Of a DNA stretch of 64,000 nucleotides, positions 9,355-18,222 are shown in pieces (position 1 is the stretch's first letter; the number at the start of each line of letters is the position of its first letter). The position numbers and the translations under genes were made by a program. The notes under the pieces are model-generated. The model was not told the DNA's origin and ran no database searches. It saw nothing but the letters and a program-made list of their open reading frames with translations. The DNA is from Methylocystis sp. (GTDB lineage: Bacteria > Pseudomonadota > Alphaproteobacteria > Rhizobiales > Beijerinckiaceae), in the NCBI GenBank assembly GCA_022843405.1, contig JALHNQ010000002.1, positions 62,001 to 126,000 on the forward strand, in the 5' to 3' direction.

Positions 9355-10521
9355 ATGAGCCGCAAGCCCGCCTATTACGAATTCTTCGCCGGCGGCGGCA
9401 TGGCCCGCGCCGGGCTTGGAGAGGGCTGGCGCTGTCTCTTCGCCAATGATTTCGACCGCAAGAAAGCCGAAAGTTACCGCGCCAATTGGGGCGATGAGGA
9501 CCTCCATGTCGGCGACGTGCGGGATTTATCCACAGCGCGATTGCCGGGCCGCGCCGATCTCGTCTGGGCCTCCTTCCCCTGTCAGGACCTCTCGCTCGCC
9601 GGCGCCGGCGCCGGATTGAAGGGCGAGCGATCGGGGACGTTCTGGCCGTTCTGGGATTTGATGAAGGCGTTGCGCCAAGAAGGGCGCGCGCCGGCGCTCA
9701 TCGTGCTCGAAAATGTCTGCGGCGCGCTCACCTCGCATGGCGGCAAGGATTTTGTGAAAATCTGCGAGGCGCTGGCGAAGGAGCGCTACCGATTTGGCGC
9801 GCTGGTTATCGACGCGGCGCTGTTCGTCCCCCAATCGCGCCCGCGGCTGTTTATTATCGCTGTGCAGGAGGTTGTGGCGGTTCCGGCGTCTCTCCTGCGT
9901 CATTGCGAGCGAAGCGAAGTACTTCAGAACGACGATTTGTTCCACACGCGCGCGCTTGTCGCCGCGCATGAGCGCCTGCCGCGAGCGCTACGCGCTAATT
10001 GGCTGTGGTGGAATTTGCGGGCCCCGCCGCCGCGCAACAAATCGCTGATCGACGTCATCGAAGACGCGCCGCATGATGTCGAGTGGCATAAGGCGCAGGA
10101 GACAAACGCCCTGATCGCCATGATGAGCGACGTCAATCTCGCGAAAATCGTCGAGGCGAAGCGCGCCGGCCGCAAGATGGCGGGAACGCTCTATCGCCGC
10201 ACGCGCTATCAGAACGGCGCAAAGATTCAGCGCGCCGAAGCGCGCTTCGACGGTATTGCCGGCTGTCTGCGCACGCCGGGCGGTGGGTCCAGCCGCCAAT
10301 TCGTGCTGATCGTCGACAAGAGTAAAGTCCGCTCGCGGCTGATGTCGGCGCGCGAGACAGCGCGGCTGATGGGGCTGCCGGACGACTATATTTTGCCGCG
10401 GAATTACAATGAAGCCTACCATCTAACAGGGGATGGCGTCGTCGTTCCGGTCGTGCGGCGCATCGCGGCAAATCTGCTCGAGCCCTTGCTGAATGCTCGC
10501 ATCGTGCGGGAGGCGGCTTGA
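9355..10521 (+). CDS. DNA (cytosine-5) methyltransferase, orphan Dcm type
   Basis: This enzyme (388 residues) transfers a methyl group from S-adenosylmethionine to cytosine in a specific DNA sequence. Motif I (FFAGGGMARAGL) is at residues 10-21, the catalytic cysteine is C76 in SFPCQDLSLAG, motif VI is LENVCG, and motif VIII is QSRPRLFIIAV. The later GCLRTPGGGSSRQF and ARLMGLPDDY belong to motifs IX and X. Residues of about 181-192 read LRHCERSEVLQ. This is the translation of a dispersed DNA repeat (9898-9919), so the protein seems to carry an in-frame repeat insertion just before the target recognition region. A Vsr gene follows directly. No restriction endonuclease gene is adjacent, so it is probably a solitary methyltransferase. 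Its target cannot be read from sequence. Confidence 0.93.
   Translation: MSRKPAYYEFFAGGGMARAGLGEGWRCLFANDFDRKKAESYRANWGDEDLHVGDVRDLSTARLPGRADLVWASFPCQDLSLAGAGAGLKGERSGTFWPFWDLMKALRQEGRAPALIVLENVCGALTSHGGKDFVKICEALAKERYRFGALVIDAALFVPQSRPRLFIIAVQEVVAVPASLLRHCERSEVLQNDDLFHTRALVAAHERLPRALRANWLWWNLRAPPPRNKSLIDVIEDAPHDVEWHKAQETNALIAMMSDVNLAKIVEAKRAGRKMAGTLYRRTRYQNGAKIQRAEARFDGIAGCLRTPGGGSSRQFVLIVDKSKVRSRLMSARETARLMGLPDDYILPRNYNEAYHLTGDGVVVPVVRRIAANLLEPLLNARIVREAA
9898..9919 (+). repeat. Dispersed repeat, family B, half copy inside a methyltransferase gene
   Basis: The stretch CGTCATTGCGAGCGAAGC and a few following bases match one arm of the palindromic repeat at 44810-44889. It is translated in frame as RHCERSE, a peptide familiar from repeats embedded in proteobacterial genes. 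Only one arm is recognisable here. Confidence 0.7.
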
Positions 10522-11027
10522 ACCCCCTCCCTGAACCTCCCCCGCTTCGCGGGAGAGAGAAGGCCACCTCTCGCGCAAGCGAAGCGCAGCGGAGGAGGGC
10601 TGGGGAGGGGGCATTGCGCGCCACCGTCAAGGAAACGCGCGAACGCCGCTCCGCCATCATGCGTGCGGTGAAAGGGCGCGACACGTCGCCTGAAATCGCC
10701 GTGCGGGCGATGCTGAGGACATTCGCCCCGGGCTATCGGCTGCATCGCAAGGACGTTCCCGGCACTCCCGACATCGCCTACATCGGCCGCAAGCGCGCGA
10801 TCTTCGTCCATGGCTGCTTCTGGCATGGGCATGATTGCCCGCGCGGCGCGCGCATGCCGAAAGCCAACGCCGACTATTGGCGGGCGAAAATCGCGCGAAA
10901 CGTCGCGCGCGACGCGGCGCATCGGGAGAAGCTCGCGGCGCAGGGCTGGCGCGCGCTCACGATCTGGGAATGCGAATTGAAGGACGCGGCGGCGACGGAG
11001 AAGAGGCTGCGTGAATTTTTGCGGTAG
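10518..11027 (+). CDS. vsr: Very short patch repair endonuclease (Vsr), first copy
   Basis: Vsr nicks DNA beside T:G mismatches that arise when 5-methylcytosine deaminates, protecting methylated sites from mutation. The family core is clear: ERRSAIMRAVKGRDTSPE, then LHRKDVPGTPDIAY, the zinc-binding part FVHGCFWHGHDCP, and the WECELKD end. The start is uncertain. The TTG at 10518 overlaps the methyltransferase stop (TTGA) and gives 169 residues. A TTG at 10614 behind a GGGGAGG ribosome site gives 137 residues, nearer the usual length. The extra 32 residues are encoded by a palindromic repeat (10522-10612) and are rich in arginine and proline, so they are probably not functional. It is paired with the Dcm-type gene just upstream. 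Confidence 0.87.
   Translation: MNPLPEPPPLRGREKATSRASEAQRRRAGEGALRATVKETRERRSAIMRAVKGRDTSPEIAVRAMLRTFAPGYRLHRKDVPGTPDIAYIGRKRAIFVHGCFWHGHDCPRGARMPKANADYWRAKIARNVARDAAHREKLAAQGWRALTIWECELKDAAATEKRLREFLR
10522..10612 (+). repeat. Dispersed repeat, family C, copy 1
   Basis: This GC-rich element runs from CCCCTCCCTGAACC to GGGCTGGGGAGGGG and includes CCCCCGCTTCGCGGGAG, which can pair with itself. A related copy in the other orientation is at 34127-34168. It lies between the methyltransferase stop codon and the conserved part of vsr and extends the vsr reading frame at its 5' end. Confidence 0.7.
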
Positions 11028-11072
11028 GGGGCGCGTAACCATCTCCCCATGGGAGAGGGTGGGCCCGCTCCC

Positions 11073-11642
11073 TCAATCCTTGGCGCGCTCGACATAAGCG
11101 CCGTCCTCGGTCTGGATGACGACGCGCGTGCCCGGCTGGATATGCGGGGGCACCATGACCCGCGCGCCATTTGCGAGCTTGGCCGGCTTATAGGATGAAG
11201 AGGCGGTCTGGCCTTTCATCGCCGGCTCCGTCTCGACGATCTCCAGCGTCACGCGCGGCGGCAACTGAATGCCAACGGCCACGCCGTTGAACATCGACAG
11301 AATGCAGACCATGCCCTCCTGCAGCCATTGCGCCTGATCGCCGATCGTGTCGGCAGGCACGGCGATCTGCTCGTAGCTCGCCTGGTTCATGAAGTGATAG
11401 CCGTCGCCGTCATTGTAGAGATAGCTGAAATCCTGATCTTCGACGAAGGCGCGCTCGACCTGTTCGGTCGTCTTGTAGCGGTCCGAAGTTTTGACGCCGT
11501 CCGACAGGCGGCGCATGTCGATCTGCGTCGTCGGCGTGCCCTTGCCGGGGAAAAAACTTTCGGCGGTCAGGACGACGTAAAGCTGACCGTCATCCCTCTC
11601 GATGATATTGCCTTTGCGAATCGAACTGGCGATGACTTTCAC
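11073..11642 (-). CDS. efp: Elongation factor P
   Basis: EF-P (189 residues) binds the ribosome between the P and E sites and helps form peptide bonds at runs of proline. The N-terminal KOW-like domain ends in the loop [11 protein letters not shown]. The lysine at residue 34 in this loop is the position that EpmA modifies in the family. The following OB domains show [17 protein letters not shown] and the C-terminal [19 protein letters not shown]. It is divergent from epmA, which starts 98 nt away on the other strand, so substrate and modifying enzyme share one intergenic region. Confidence 0.96.
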   Translation of the reverse strand: MKVIASSIRKGNIIERDDGQLYVVLTAESFFPGKGTPTTQIDMRRLSDGVKTSDRYKTTEQVERAFVEDQDFSYLYNDGDGYHFMNQASYEQIAVPADTIGDQAQWLQEGMVCILSMFNGVAVGIQLPPRVTLEIVETEPAMKGQTASSSYKPAKLANGARVMVPPHIQPGTRVVIQTEDGAYVERAKD

Positions 11643-11739
11643 GTCGGTATCCCTTATGGCCGGCCTGGGTTATGAACGGCGGTAAGACCATATTTCGGGC
11701 GCGCCGGCAATCCGGGGCGCGGTCCCGCGGAGAGAGTTC

Positions 11740-12783
11740 ATGACGCGCGCGCCGCCCTGGTGGGCTCGGGACGCCTATGCCGACCGCAAGCCCTTTCTCA
11801 AGGCGCGCACGGCGATCGCCGCGGCGGTGCGGCGCTTCCTGTCCGCGGAGGGTTTCGCCGAAGTCGAGACGGCGGCGCTTCAGCTCTCTGGCGGCAATGA
11901 GACCCATCTCTCCGCCTTCGCTACCGAGCTGATCGACTCCTCCGGCGCGCGCAGCCGGCTCTACCTCCACACCTCGCCGGAATTTTCCTGCAAGAAGCTG
12001 CTGGCGGCCGGCGAAGAGCGGATTTTCACGCTCGCCCATGTGTTCCGCAATCGCGAGCGCTCGGCCCTGCACCATCCCGAATTCACCATGCTGGAATGGT
12101 ATCGGGCGGGGGAGTCGACGCTGCGGCTGATGGAGGATTGCGCCGGACTGCTGGCGAGCGCCGCCCGGGCGGCCGGCGCGAGCGATTTCAGCTGGCGGGA
12201 GCGCGTCTGCGATCCGTTCGAGGAGCCGGAGATCGTCAGCGTCTGCGACGCCTTCGCGACCCACGCCAGCATCGATCTTGAAGCGCTGCTTGACGACCGC
12301 GACGGGCTCGCGCGCGCCGCGGCGCGCGACGGCATAAGGGTCGTCGACGATGACAGCTGGTCGGATCTGTTCAGCAAGATCATGAGCGAAAAGATCGAGC
12401 CGATGCTCGGCGGCGAGCGGCCGACGATCCTGACCGATTACCCGTTGAGCGAGGCGGCGCTCGCCCGCGTCAACCCGGACGATCCGCGCTTCGCCGACCG
12501 TTTCGAACTCTATGTCTGCGGCGTGGAGCTCGCCAATGGCTTCGCCGAACTGACCGACCCGGCCGAGCAGCGCCGGCGCTTCGAGGCGCAGATGCAGGAG
12601 AAGCGCCGCATCTATGGCGAGACCTATCCGATCGACGAGGATTTTCTGGCGGCGCTCGCGCAAATGCCTCAGGCCTGCGGCGTCGCGCTCGGCTTCGACC
12701 GGCTGGTGATGCTCGCGACCGGCGCCGACCGCATCGAGCAGGTGCTCTGGACGCCGGTGGCCGAGAGCGGAACGTCTCTCTAG
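11740..12783 (+). CDS. epmA: EF-P lysine lysyltransferase (lysyl-tRNA synthetase-like)
   Basis: EpmA (also GenX or PoxA) is a truncated class II lysyl-tRNA synthetase that attaches beta-lysine to EF-P instead of charging tRNA. The protein has 347 residues and lacks the N-terminal anticodon-binding domain of LysS. Class II motifs are visible: motif 2 is FRNRERSALHHPEFTMLEWY and motif 3 is GVALGFDRLVMLATGADRI. The segment LYLHTSPEFSCKKLLAAG is typical of GenX. It stands divergently beside efp, which strongly supports the call. The partner EpmB (lysine 2,3-aminomutase), which makes the beta-lysine, is not in this window. Confidence 0.94.
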   Translation: MTRAPPWWARDAYADRKPFLKARTAIAAAVRRFLSAEGFAEVETAALQLSGGNETHLSAFATELIDSSGARSRLYLHTSPEFSCKKLLAAGEERIFTLAHVFRNRERSALHHPEFTMLEWYRAGESTLRLMEDCAGLLASAARAAGASDFSWRERVCDPFEEPEIVSVCDAFATHASIDLEALLDDRDGLARAAARDGIRVVDDDSWSDLFSKIMSEKIEPMLGGERPTILTDYPLSEAALARVNPDDPRFADRFELYVCGVELANGFAELTDPAEQRRRFEAQMQEKRRIYGETYPIDEDFLAALAQMPQACGVALGFDRLVMLATGADRIEQVLWTPVAESGTSL

Positions 12784-12903
12784 TTCATTCAAATAAATGA
12801 CGTAATGCCGGTCCGCGCATCCTACGCTGGCGGGGACGTCCATATTGGCGGCGAATGCGGGCGATATGCCCACATGCCGCGCATGAATTCATTGGAGAAG
12901 CCG

Positions 12904-14379
12904 ATGAGATTGCGGAATTTGCTGAAAGCTGTCGTGGCGATCGCCATGACATTCGCGACCGCCGCCTCGGCGCAACAGAAAGAAACGCCGACCGCGCCTT
13001 CTGCGCCGGCGGCGACTTTCGACGATAAGCTGGTGAAGATCGGCGAACTCGCGCCGGGCTTCGGCGGCATGTTTTTCGACGATAAGGGCGCGCTGCAAGT
13101 CTATATGAAGAACGCCGTCGAACTGCGCGGCGCGGATGCGATGAAAACCGCGCGCGCGCAGGTGAGTTCTGCGATCGCCAGCGTGCTCGGCGCGGATTTC
13201 CTGGCGCAAAACGCCCCCCGCAACGGCCGCGCCCGGGAGCCAAACATCATCAAGGGCGATTACGACGTCATCGAACTCGCCAAATGGAAGAAGAGCGTCG
13301 GTCCCGCGCTCGACGGCCAGGAGATCGTCTTCGTCGATCTCGACGAGCGCCGCAATCGCGTGACCATTGGCGTCATCGGCGATCCGTCGCGCCAGAGATT
13401 CGAAGCTTTGGCGAAATCGCTCGGCATTCCCTTCGAAGCGCTGATCGTTGAGGAAACCCAGCCGATCCGCTTCCACGCGTCCTTGCGCGATAAAAGGCGG
13501 CCGGTTCCAGGCGGCGTGCAAATCGAAATCGACACCGGCGTCTTCGCCTATAAACTCTGCACGCTCGGGTTCAATGTGGTGCGCAACGGCCGCGACGGCT
13601 TTGTGACCAATTCTCACTGCACCAGGAATCGCGGCGTCAGCAATGACGACGATTTCCATCAGCCGAACGATCCGCTGTTTTCGGGCAATAAAATCGGCGA
13701 CGAAGACGCGGATCCCGCCTATTTCACCGGCGGACAGTGCCCGTCGGGCAGGAGATGCCGCTTCAGCGATAGCGCCTACGCCGATTACCGCATCGATCGC
13801 GGGCGTTTCGAAATCGCGCGAACGACCAACAATACCGGCTCGCTGACGATTAACGGCTCTCCAAGCACATTTCTGATCGTCAGCGAGACGCCGGACTCCA
13901 TGGTGGGGATGCGGCTCAACAAGGTCGGACGTACGACAGGTTGGGCCTTTGGCGACGTGCGCGAGACCTGCATCGACGTCAATGTCGCCGATACGGACGT
14001 CCGGCTGCTGTGCCAGAGCCGCGTCGCCCGGGTGAGCGGGACGAATAAGCTTTCGGACAATGGCGACAGCGGTTCGCCCGTCTTCTCCATTCTGCCAACC
14101 GGCAGCCAGGCGAGCCTGCACGGCATTCTGTGGGGCGGGCCCGACGACGGCAGCGCCTTCGTCTTCAGTCCCTTGAGCCTCATCGAGCAGGAGCTCGGAC
14201 CGCTCACCACCTTCACGCCGCCGCGGCCGCCGCCGCCCCCGCCGCCGCCCTTGACGCCGCGCGAGCAATGCCTGCGGGAATGCAACGCCGAGCGCGACGC
14301 CTGTCTGGCGGACGGGGGCCTGGGGTCGCAATGCATCCCGGCCTGGCGCCGCTGCCGGGAGCAGTGCCCGGCGCGGTAA
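12904..14379 (+). CDS. Secreted trypsin-like serine protease with proline linker and cysteine-rich tail
   Basis: The predicted product has 491 residues. A signal peptide (MRLRNLLKAVVAIAMTFATAASA) is followed by a propeptide-like region of about 200 residues and then a chymotrypsin-fold domain. Catalytic residues are visible as His in TNSHC, Asp in SAYADYRIDRG and Ser in DNGDSGSPVFS. A run of prolines (PPPPPPPP) links the protease to a 40-residue tail with four cysteines (CLREC, DACLADG, SQCIPAW) and a final REQC. The tail may bind a cell-surface partner; this is inference. I chose the ATG at 12904 because a GGAG site lies 6 nt upstream and it begins a good signal peptide. A polyproline run would need EF-P for translation, and efp lies nearby, though this is probably chance. 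Confidence 0.85.
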   Translation: MRLRNLLKAVVAIAMTFATAASAQQKETPTAPSAPAATFDDKLVKIGELAPGFGGMFFDDKGALQVYMKNAVELRGADAMKTARAQVSSAIASVLGADFLAQNAPRNGRAREPNIIKGDYDVIELAKWKKSVGPALDGQEIVFVDLDERRNRVTIGVIGDPSRQRFEALAKSLGIPFEALIVEETQPIRFHASLRDKRRPVPGGVQIEIDTGVFAYKLCTLGFNVVRNGRDGFVTNSHCTRNRGVSNDDDFHQPNDPLFSGNKIGDEDADPAYFTGGQCPSGRRCRFSDSAYADYRIDRGRFEIARTTNNTGSLTINGSPSTFLIVSETPDSMVGMRLNKVGRTTGWAFGDVRETCIDVNVADTDVRLLCQSRVARVSGTNKLSDNGDSGSPVFSILPTGSQASLHGILWGGPDDGSAFVFSPLSLIEQELGPLTTFTPPRPPPPPPPPLTPREQCLRECNAERDACLADGGLGSQCIPAWRRCREQCPAR

Positions 14380-14557
14380 GCCGCAGGCGGGGGCGGGGCT
14401 TCGTTCCGGCGATGGGCGGCGGCGCCCGGGCCGGTTTCGCTTCCAAAATCGCCCGCCTTAGGGTATGAGACGCTGCATCGCAACAACAGCCAGCGTCTCT
14501 GATCCGACCGCCCGCCGGCGGCCGCAGAGGGGGCTGTGTCACCCGGCCGGCCCTTTC

Positions 14558-16378
14558 ATGCAATTGCGCAATATCGCCATCATCGCCCACGTCGACCATG
14601 GCAAGACCACGCTCGTCGACCGCCTGCTCCAGCAGTCGGGCGCCTTCCGAGAGAACCAGCGCGTCGCCGAGCGCGTGATGGATTCGAACGATCTCGAAAA
14701 GGAGCGCGGGATCACCATCATGGCCAAGGCGACCTCGATCGCCTGGAAGGATGTGCGCGTCAATATCGTCGACACGCCCGGCCATGCCGATTTCGGCGGC
14801 GAGGTGGAGCGCATTCTCTCCATGGTCGACGGCGCGATCGTGCTCGTCGACGCCGCCGAAGGCCCGATGCCGCAGACGAAATTCGTCGTCGGCAAGGCCT
14901 TGAAGATCGGCTTGAAGCCGATCGTCTGCGTCAACAAGGTCGATAAGCCCGACGCGCGGGTGAGCGAAGTCGTCAACGAGGTCTTCGACCTTTTCGCCGC
15001 GCTCGACGCCAGCGACGAGCAACTCGATTTCCCGATCATCTACGGCTCGGCCAAGCAGGGCTGGATGGCTGAGGAGCCGGACGGTCCTAAGGACGGCATG
15101 GCGCCGCTGTTCGATCTCGTGCTGAAACATGTGCCCGAGCCCACAGTCGAGGAGGGCGGCTTCCGCATGCTCGGCACGCTGCTCGAAGCGAACCCCTATC
15201 TCGGCCGCATCATCACCGGCCGCGTCTTCGCCGGCAGCGTGAAGCCCAATCAGGCGGTGAAGGTGCTGGACCGCACCGGCAAGATCGTCGAGCAGGGGCG
15301 CGTGTCAAAAATCCTCGCCTTCCGCGGCATTGAGCGCCAGCCGATCGAAGAGGCGGAGGCCGGCGACATCGTCGCCATCGCCGGCCTTGAGAAATTCAAC
15401 GTCGCCGACACGCTCTGCGCGCTCGATGTGAACGAGCCGCTGCAGGCCCAGCCGATCGATCCGCCGACGCTCTCGATGACCTTCCTCGTCAACGACAGCC
15501 CGCTCGCCGGCACCGAAGGCGACAAGGTCACGAGCCGCATGATCCGCGCGCGCCTTTACAAAGAGGCTGAGGGCAATGTCGCGCTGCGCGTCGAGGACGC
15601 GCCGATGGGCGACGCCTTCATCGTCTCGGGCCGCGGCGAATTGCAGCTCGGCATTCTGATTGAGACCATGCGCCGCGAGGGTTTCGAGCTTGGCGTCTCG
15701 CGCCCCAAGGTCGTGTTCCGCAAGGACGAAAATGGCGACATTCTCGAGCCGATCGAAGAAGTCGTCATCGACGTCGACGAGGAGCATAGCGGCGTCGTCG
15801 TTCAGAAGATGAATGAGCGCAAGGCCGAGATGATCGAGATGCGCCCGTCGGGCGGCAATCGCCTGCGGCTCGTCTTCCATGCGCCGACGCGCGGCCTCAT
15901 CGGCTATCAGGGCGAGTTGCTCACCGACACGCGCGGCACGGCGATCATGAACCGCCTGTTCCATGAATATGCGCCCTATAAGGGCGAGATTCAGGGACGC
16001 CGCAACGGCGTGCTGATCAGCAATGATTCCGGCGAGGCCGTCGCCTACGCCATGTGGAAGCTCGAAGATCGCGGCCCGATGATGATCGAGCCGGGCTGGA
16101 AGGTCTACAAGGGCATGATCGTCGGCGAGCATACGCGCGACAATGATCTCGAGATCAATGTGCTCAAAGGCAAGCAGCTCACCAACATCCGCACGCAGTC
16201 GAAGGACGAGGCGGTGCGCCTGACGCCGCCGATCCAGATGACGCTGGAAAAGGCGCTGGCCTATATCGAGGACGACGAGCGCGTGGAAGTGACGCCGAAG
16301 TCGATCCGCCTGCGCAAGGTGTTTCTCGACCCCAACGACCGCAAGAAGGCGAAGGGCAAGGCCGCGCTGGTGGAGTGA
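14558..16378 (+). CDS. typA: Ribosome-associated GTPase TypA/BipA
   Basis: TypA (606 residues) is a translational GTPase related to EF-G that acts in ribosome assembly and stress adaptation. The G1 motif is [11 protein letters not shown]3 is [11 protein letters not shown] and G4 is VNKVDKPD. The C-terminal domain contains the TypA-specific [15 protein letters not shown] and [14 protein letters not shown] stretches. The ATG at 14558 gives the normal start [15 protein letters not shown]; the frame is open further upstream but that part is not conserved-looking. The gene is flanked by the protease gene and by the restriction-modification island, which begins soon after its stop codon. Confidence 0.96.
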   Translation: MQLRNIAIIAHVDHGKTTLVDRLLQQSGAFRENQRVAERVMDSNDLEKERGITIMAKATSIAWKDVRVNIVDTPGHADFGGEVERILSMVDGAIVLVDAAEGPMPQTKFVVGKALKIGLKPIVCVNKVDKPDARVSEVVNEVFDLFAALDASDEQLDFPIIYGSAKQGWMAEEPDGPKDGMAPLFDLVLKHVPEPTVEEGGFRMLGTLLEANPYLGRIITGRVFAGSVKPNQAVKVLDRTGKIVEQGRVSKILAFRGIERQPIEEAEAGDIVAIAGLEKFNVADTLCALDVNEPLQAQPIDPPTLSMTFLVNDSPLAGTEGDKVTSRMIRARLYKEAEGNVALRVEDAPMGDAFIVSGRGELQLGILIETMRREGFELGVSRPKVVFRKDENGDILEPIEEVVIDVDEEHSGVVVQKMNERKAEMIEMRPSGGNRLRLVFHAPTRGLIGYQGELLTDTRGTAIMNRLFHEYAPYKGEIQGRRNGVLISNDSGEAVAYAMWKLEDRGPMMIEPGWKVYKGMIVGEHTRDNDLEINVLKGKQLTNIRTQSKDEAVRLTPPIQMTLEKALAYIEDDERVEVTPKSIRLRKVFLDPNDRKKAKGKAALVE

Positions 16379-16384
16379 GGGTAT

Positions 16385-16519
16385 TTACGCCGCCCGTCGC
16401 AGCAAGAACTTTTTGCCGTCATCGAGGCTGTCGACGAGACCGGTGTGCGCCAAGGACGTGAGAACGGCTTCATGCTGCTTATGAATATCTTGCCAATAAG
16501 ATTTGCGAAATTTATGCAT
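16385..16519 (-). pseudogene. Possible 3' remnant of an unknown gene at the island edge
   Basis: A 44-residue reading frame (start MHKFRKSYWQDIHKQ, end KKFLLRRAA) is preserved on the minus strand next to typA. Its composition looks like a genuine protein end rather than a shadow frame. Further upstream on this strand the frame runs antisense through vsr and loses any protein-like character. It could be the tail of a gene that was cut when the restriction-modification genes arrived. It could also be a small intact gene, or chance. I do not recognise the family. Confidence 0.3.
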
Positions 16520-16548
16520 GGGAGGATCGGAGAGACGAGGCTGTATGC

Positions 16549-17016
16549 ATGGCCGATACCCTTTCCCCAACACAACGCAGCGAACGCATGGGGAGGGTCC
16601 ATGGAAAGGACACCAAGCCCGAACTGGCCGTTCGTCGACTTGTCCACAAACTCGGATATCGATTTCGGCTCCACCGAAAGGACCTTCCAGGAACCCCGGA
16701 CCTTGTTTTTCCACGCCTTAAAAGCGTGATCTTCGTGCATGGCTGCTTTTGGCATCGTCATCCCGACCCGAAATGCCCGCTGGCGCGACTACCAAAGTCG
16801 CGTCTTGGCTTTTGGGAGCCTAAACTCAGCGCCAATCGGCAGCGCGATTTGCGTAACCAGGCATTACTTTCCGACGCAGGGTGGCGGGTTTTAGTTGTCT
16901 GGGAGTGCGAGCTGTGCAATAAAGAACAATTAGAGAACAAAGCACGTAAGTTTTTGGAGGTAACATGCGGGCCATCGAGCTTTTCGCGGGGGCAGGAGGG
17001 CTCGGTATCGGGATAA
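16549..17016 (+). CDS. vsr: Very short patch repair endonuclease (Vsr), second copy
   Basis: This Vsr protein (155 residues) has the complete family core: the start MADTLSPTQRSERMGRVHG, then LHRKDLPGTPDLVF, the zinc site FVHGCFWHRHPDPKC and WECELCN near the end. It nicks beside T:G mismatches at sites methylated by the partner enzyme. Its last 52 bases overlap the start of the following methyltransferase gene in another frame, so the two are tightly linked. It differs clearly from the first Vsr copy at 10518, so the two modules were probably acquired separately. Codon use here is less GC-biased than in typA, which fits horizontal transfer. Confidence 0.93.
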   Translation: MADTLSPTQRSERMGRVHGKDTKPELAVRRLVHKLGYRFRLHRKDLPGTPDLVFPRLKSVIFVHGCFWHRHPDPKCPLARLPKSRLGFWEPKLSANRQRDLRNQALLSDAGWRVLVVWECELCNKEQLENKARKFLEVTCGPSSFSRGQEGSVSG

Positions 17017-18152
17017 GCATGGCGGGCTTCCGCCCTGCAGAGGTGGTGGAGTGGGACCGCTGGTGCTGTGACACGATCCGTGAGAACCGGGCGCGCCCAG
17101 ATTCCACAGTGGCAAAATGGCCAGTGCCCTTGGAGGGCGATGTTCGCAATTTCAGCTTTCGACACTACGAGGGCAACGTTGAACTCGTTACAGGCGGTCC
17201 GCCGTGTCAACCCTTTTCCTTGGGCGGAAAACATCGAGCGTTCAACGACTCTCGAGATATGTGGTCAGAGGCCGTGCGCGTCGTCCGCGAAACAAAGCCG
17301 AAGGCGTTCATATTCGAAAACGTGAAGGGCCTCACGCGAGAAAGCTTCTCCAGTTATCTCGCCTACATCGTCCACCAACTCACCTACCCTGAAATTGCGC
17401 GGCGCGAATATGAGAGCTGGGAGGACCATCTTGGGCGCCTTGTAGGGCATCACACGGCAATCCGACTCGGTGGCAACACTCTCACCTATCGCGTCGTCTA
17501 TAGGGTGTTAAACGCCGCGAATTACGGAATTCCTCAGCGCCGCGAGCGCGTAGTATTCGTTGGGTTTCGCAGTGACCTTGATCTGGAATGGTCGTTCCCC
17601 GAAGAGACACATTCGCTCGATGCCCTTTTGTGGGACCAGACTCGCGGCGATTACTGGGAGCGTCGTAATGTTTCCAAGCGTCTAAGGATACTTGCGCAAC
17701 GGTTTGAGGAACGCGCTCGCCGTCTGATCGAACGCCCAGTCTCTTTGCCCTGGCAAACCGTGCGTGATGCTATCGGAGAATTGCCCGATCCTGAACACGA
17801 GCCGCGCGAAGCAGTGGCTTTTGCCAACCATCGTTTTCAACCCGGCGCGCGCGCCTATCCCGGACATACAGGATCACCTCTTGATGAACCCGCTAAAACT
17901 CTCAAGGCGGGTGTCCACGGGGTCCCCGGTGGGGAAAACATGTTGGCGCGTCCGGACGGAAGTGTCCGATATTTTTCCGTGCGGGAAAGCGCGCGGTTGC
18001 AAACGTTCCCCGATAATTTCGTATTCCATGGCTCATGGACCGAGACGATGAGACAGCTGGGTAACGCCGTGCCTATTGAGCTTGCCGCAATCATTGCCCG
18101 AAGCGTTCGAGCCCATCTGCAGCCCTCTGGAAAGCCCATGGGGCGGGGCTAA
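16965..18152 (+). CDS. DNA (cytosine-5) methyltransferase of an Eco29kI-like restriction system
   Basis: This C5 methyltransferase (395 residues) should protect host DNA from the endonuclease encoded at 20452. Motif I is ELFAGAGGLGIGI, the catalytic cysteine is C81 in GGPPCQPFS, motif VI is FENVKGL, motif VIII is IPQRRERVVFVGF, and motif X is RQLGNAVPIELA. A strong GGAGG site at 16955-16959 supports the ATG at 16965. The stop codon TAA is followed at once by ATGAGTA, which matches the first codons of the endonuclease gene. Before an insertion element entered here, the two genes would have met as TAATG. The target site is inferred, from the endonuclease family only, to be like that of Eco29kI (CCGCGG). 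Confidence 0.94.
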   Translation: MRAIELFAGAGGLGIGISMAGFRPAEVVEWDRWCCDTIRENRARPDSTVAKWPVPLEGDVRNFSFRHYEGNVELVTGGPPCQPFSLGGKHRAFNDSRDMWSEAVRVVRETKPKAFIFENVKGLTRESFSSYLAYIVHQLTYPEIARREYESWEDHLGRLVGHHTAIRLGGNTLTYRVVYRVLNAANYGIPQRRERVVFVGFRSDLDLEWSFPEETHSLDALLWDQTRGDYWERRNVSKRLRILAQRFEERARRLIERPVSLPWQTVRDAIGELPDPEHEPREAVAFANHRFQPGARAYPGHTGSPLDEPAKTLKAGVHGVPGGENMLARPDGSVRYFSVRESARLQTFPDNFVFHGSWTETMRQLGNAVPIELAAIIARSVRAHLQPSGKPMGRG

Positions 18153-18158
18153 TGAGTA
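18151..18158. repeat. Target site duplication, left copy (AATGAGTA)
   Basis: The eight bases AATGAGTA occur directly left of the insertion element. They recur directly right of it at 20451-20458. Eight-base duplications are usual for the IS1595 family. The duplicated bases contain the ATG of the endonuclease gene. Confidence 0.85.
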
Positions 18159-18222
18159 GGGTCTTATGCACTTTACATAACGCAAATGTTCAGGTAGAGT
18201 TCTCGTCATTGGAGCTAAGGCA

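Noticed and set aside
11036-11060. Short hairpin CTCCCCATGGGAG between vsr and efp
   Set aside because: It may be a terminator between convergent genes but lacks a T-run and is too short to call.
14221-14260. CCGCCG tract that looks like a simple repeat
   Set aside because: It encodes the polyproline linker of the secreted protease and is not a separate repeat element.
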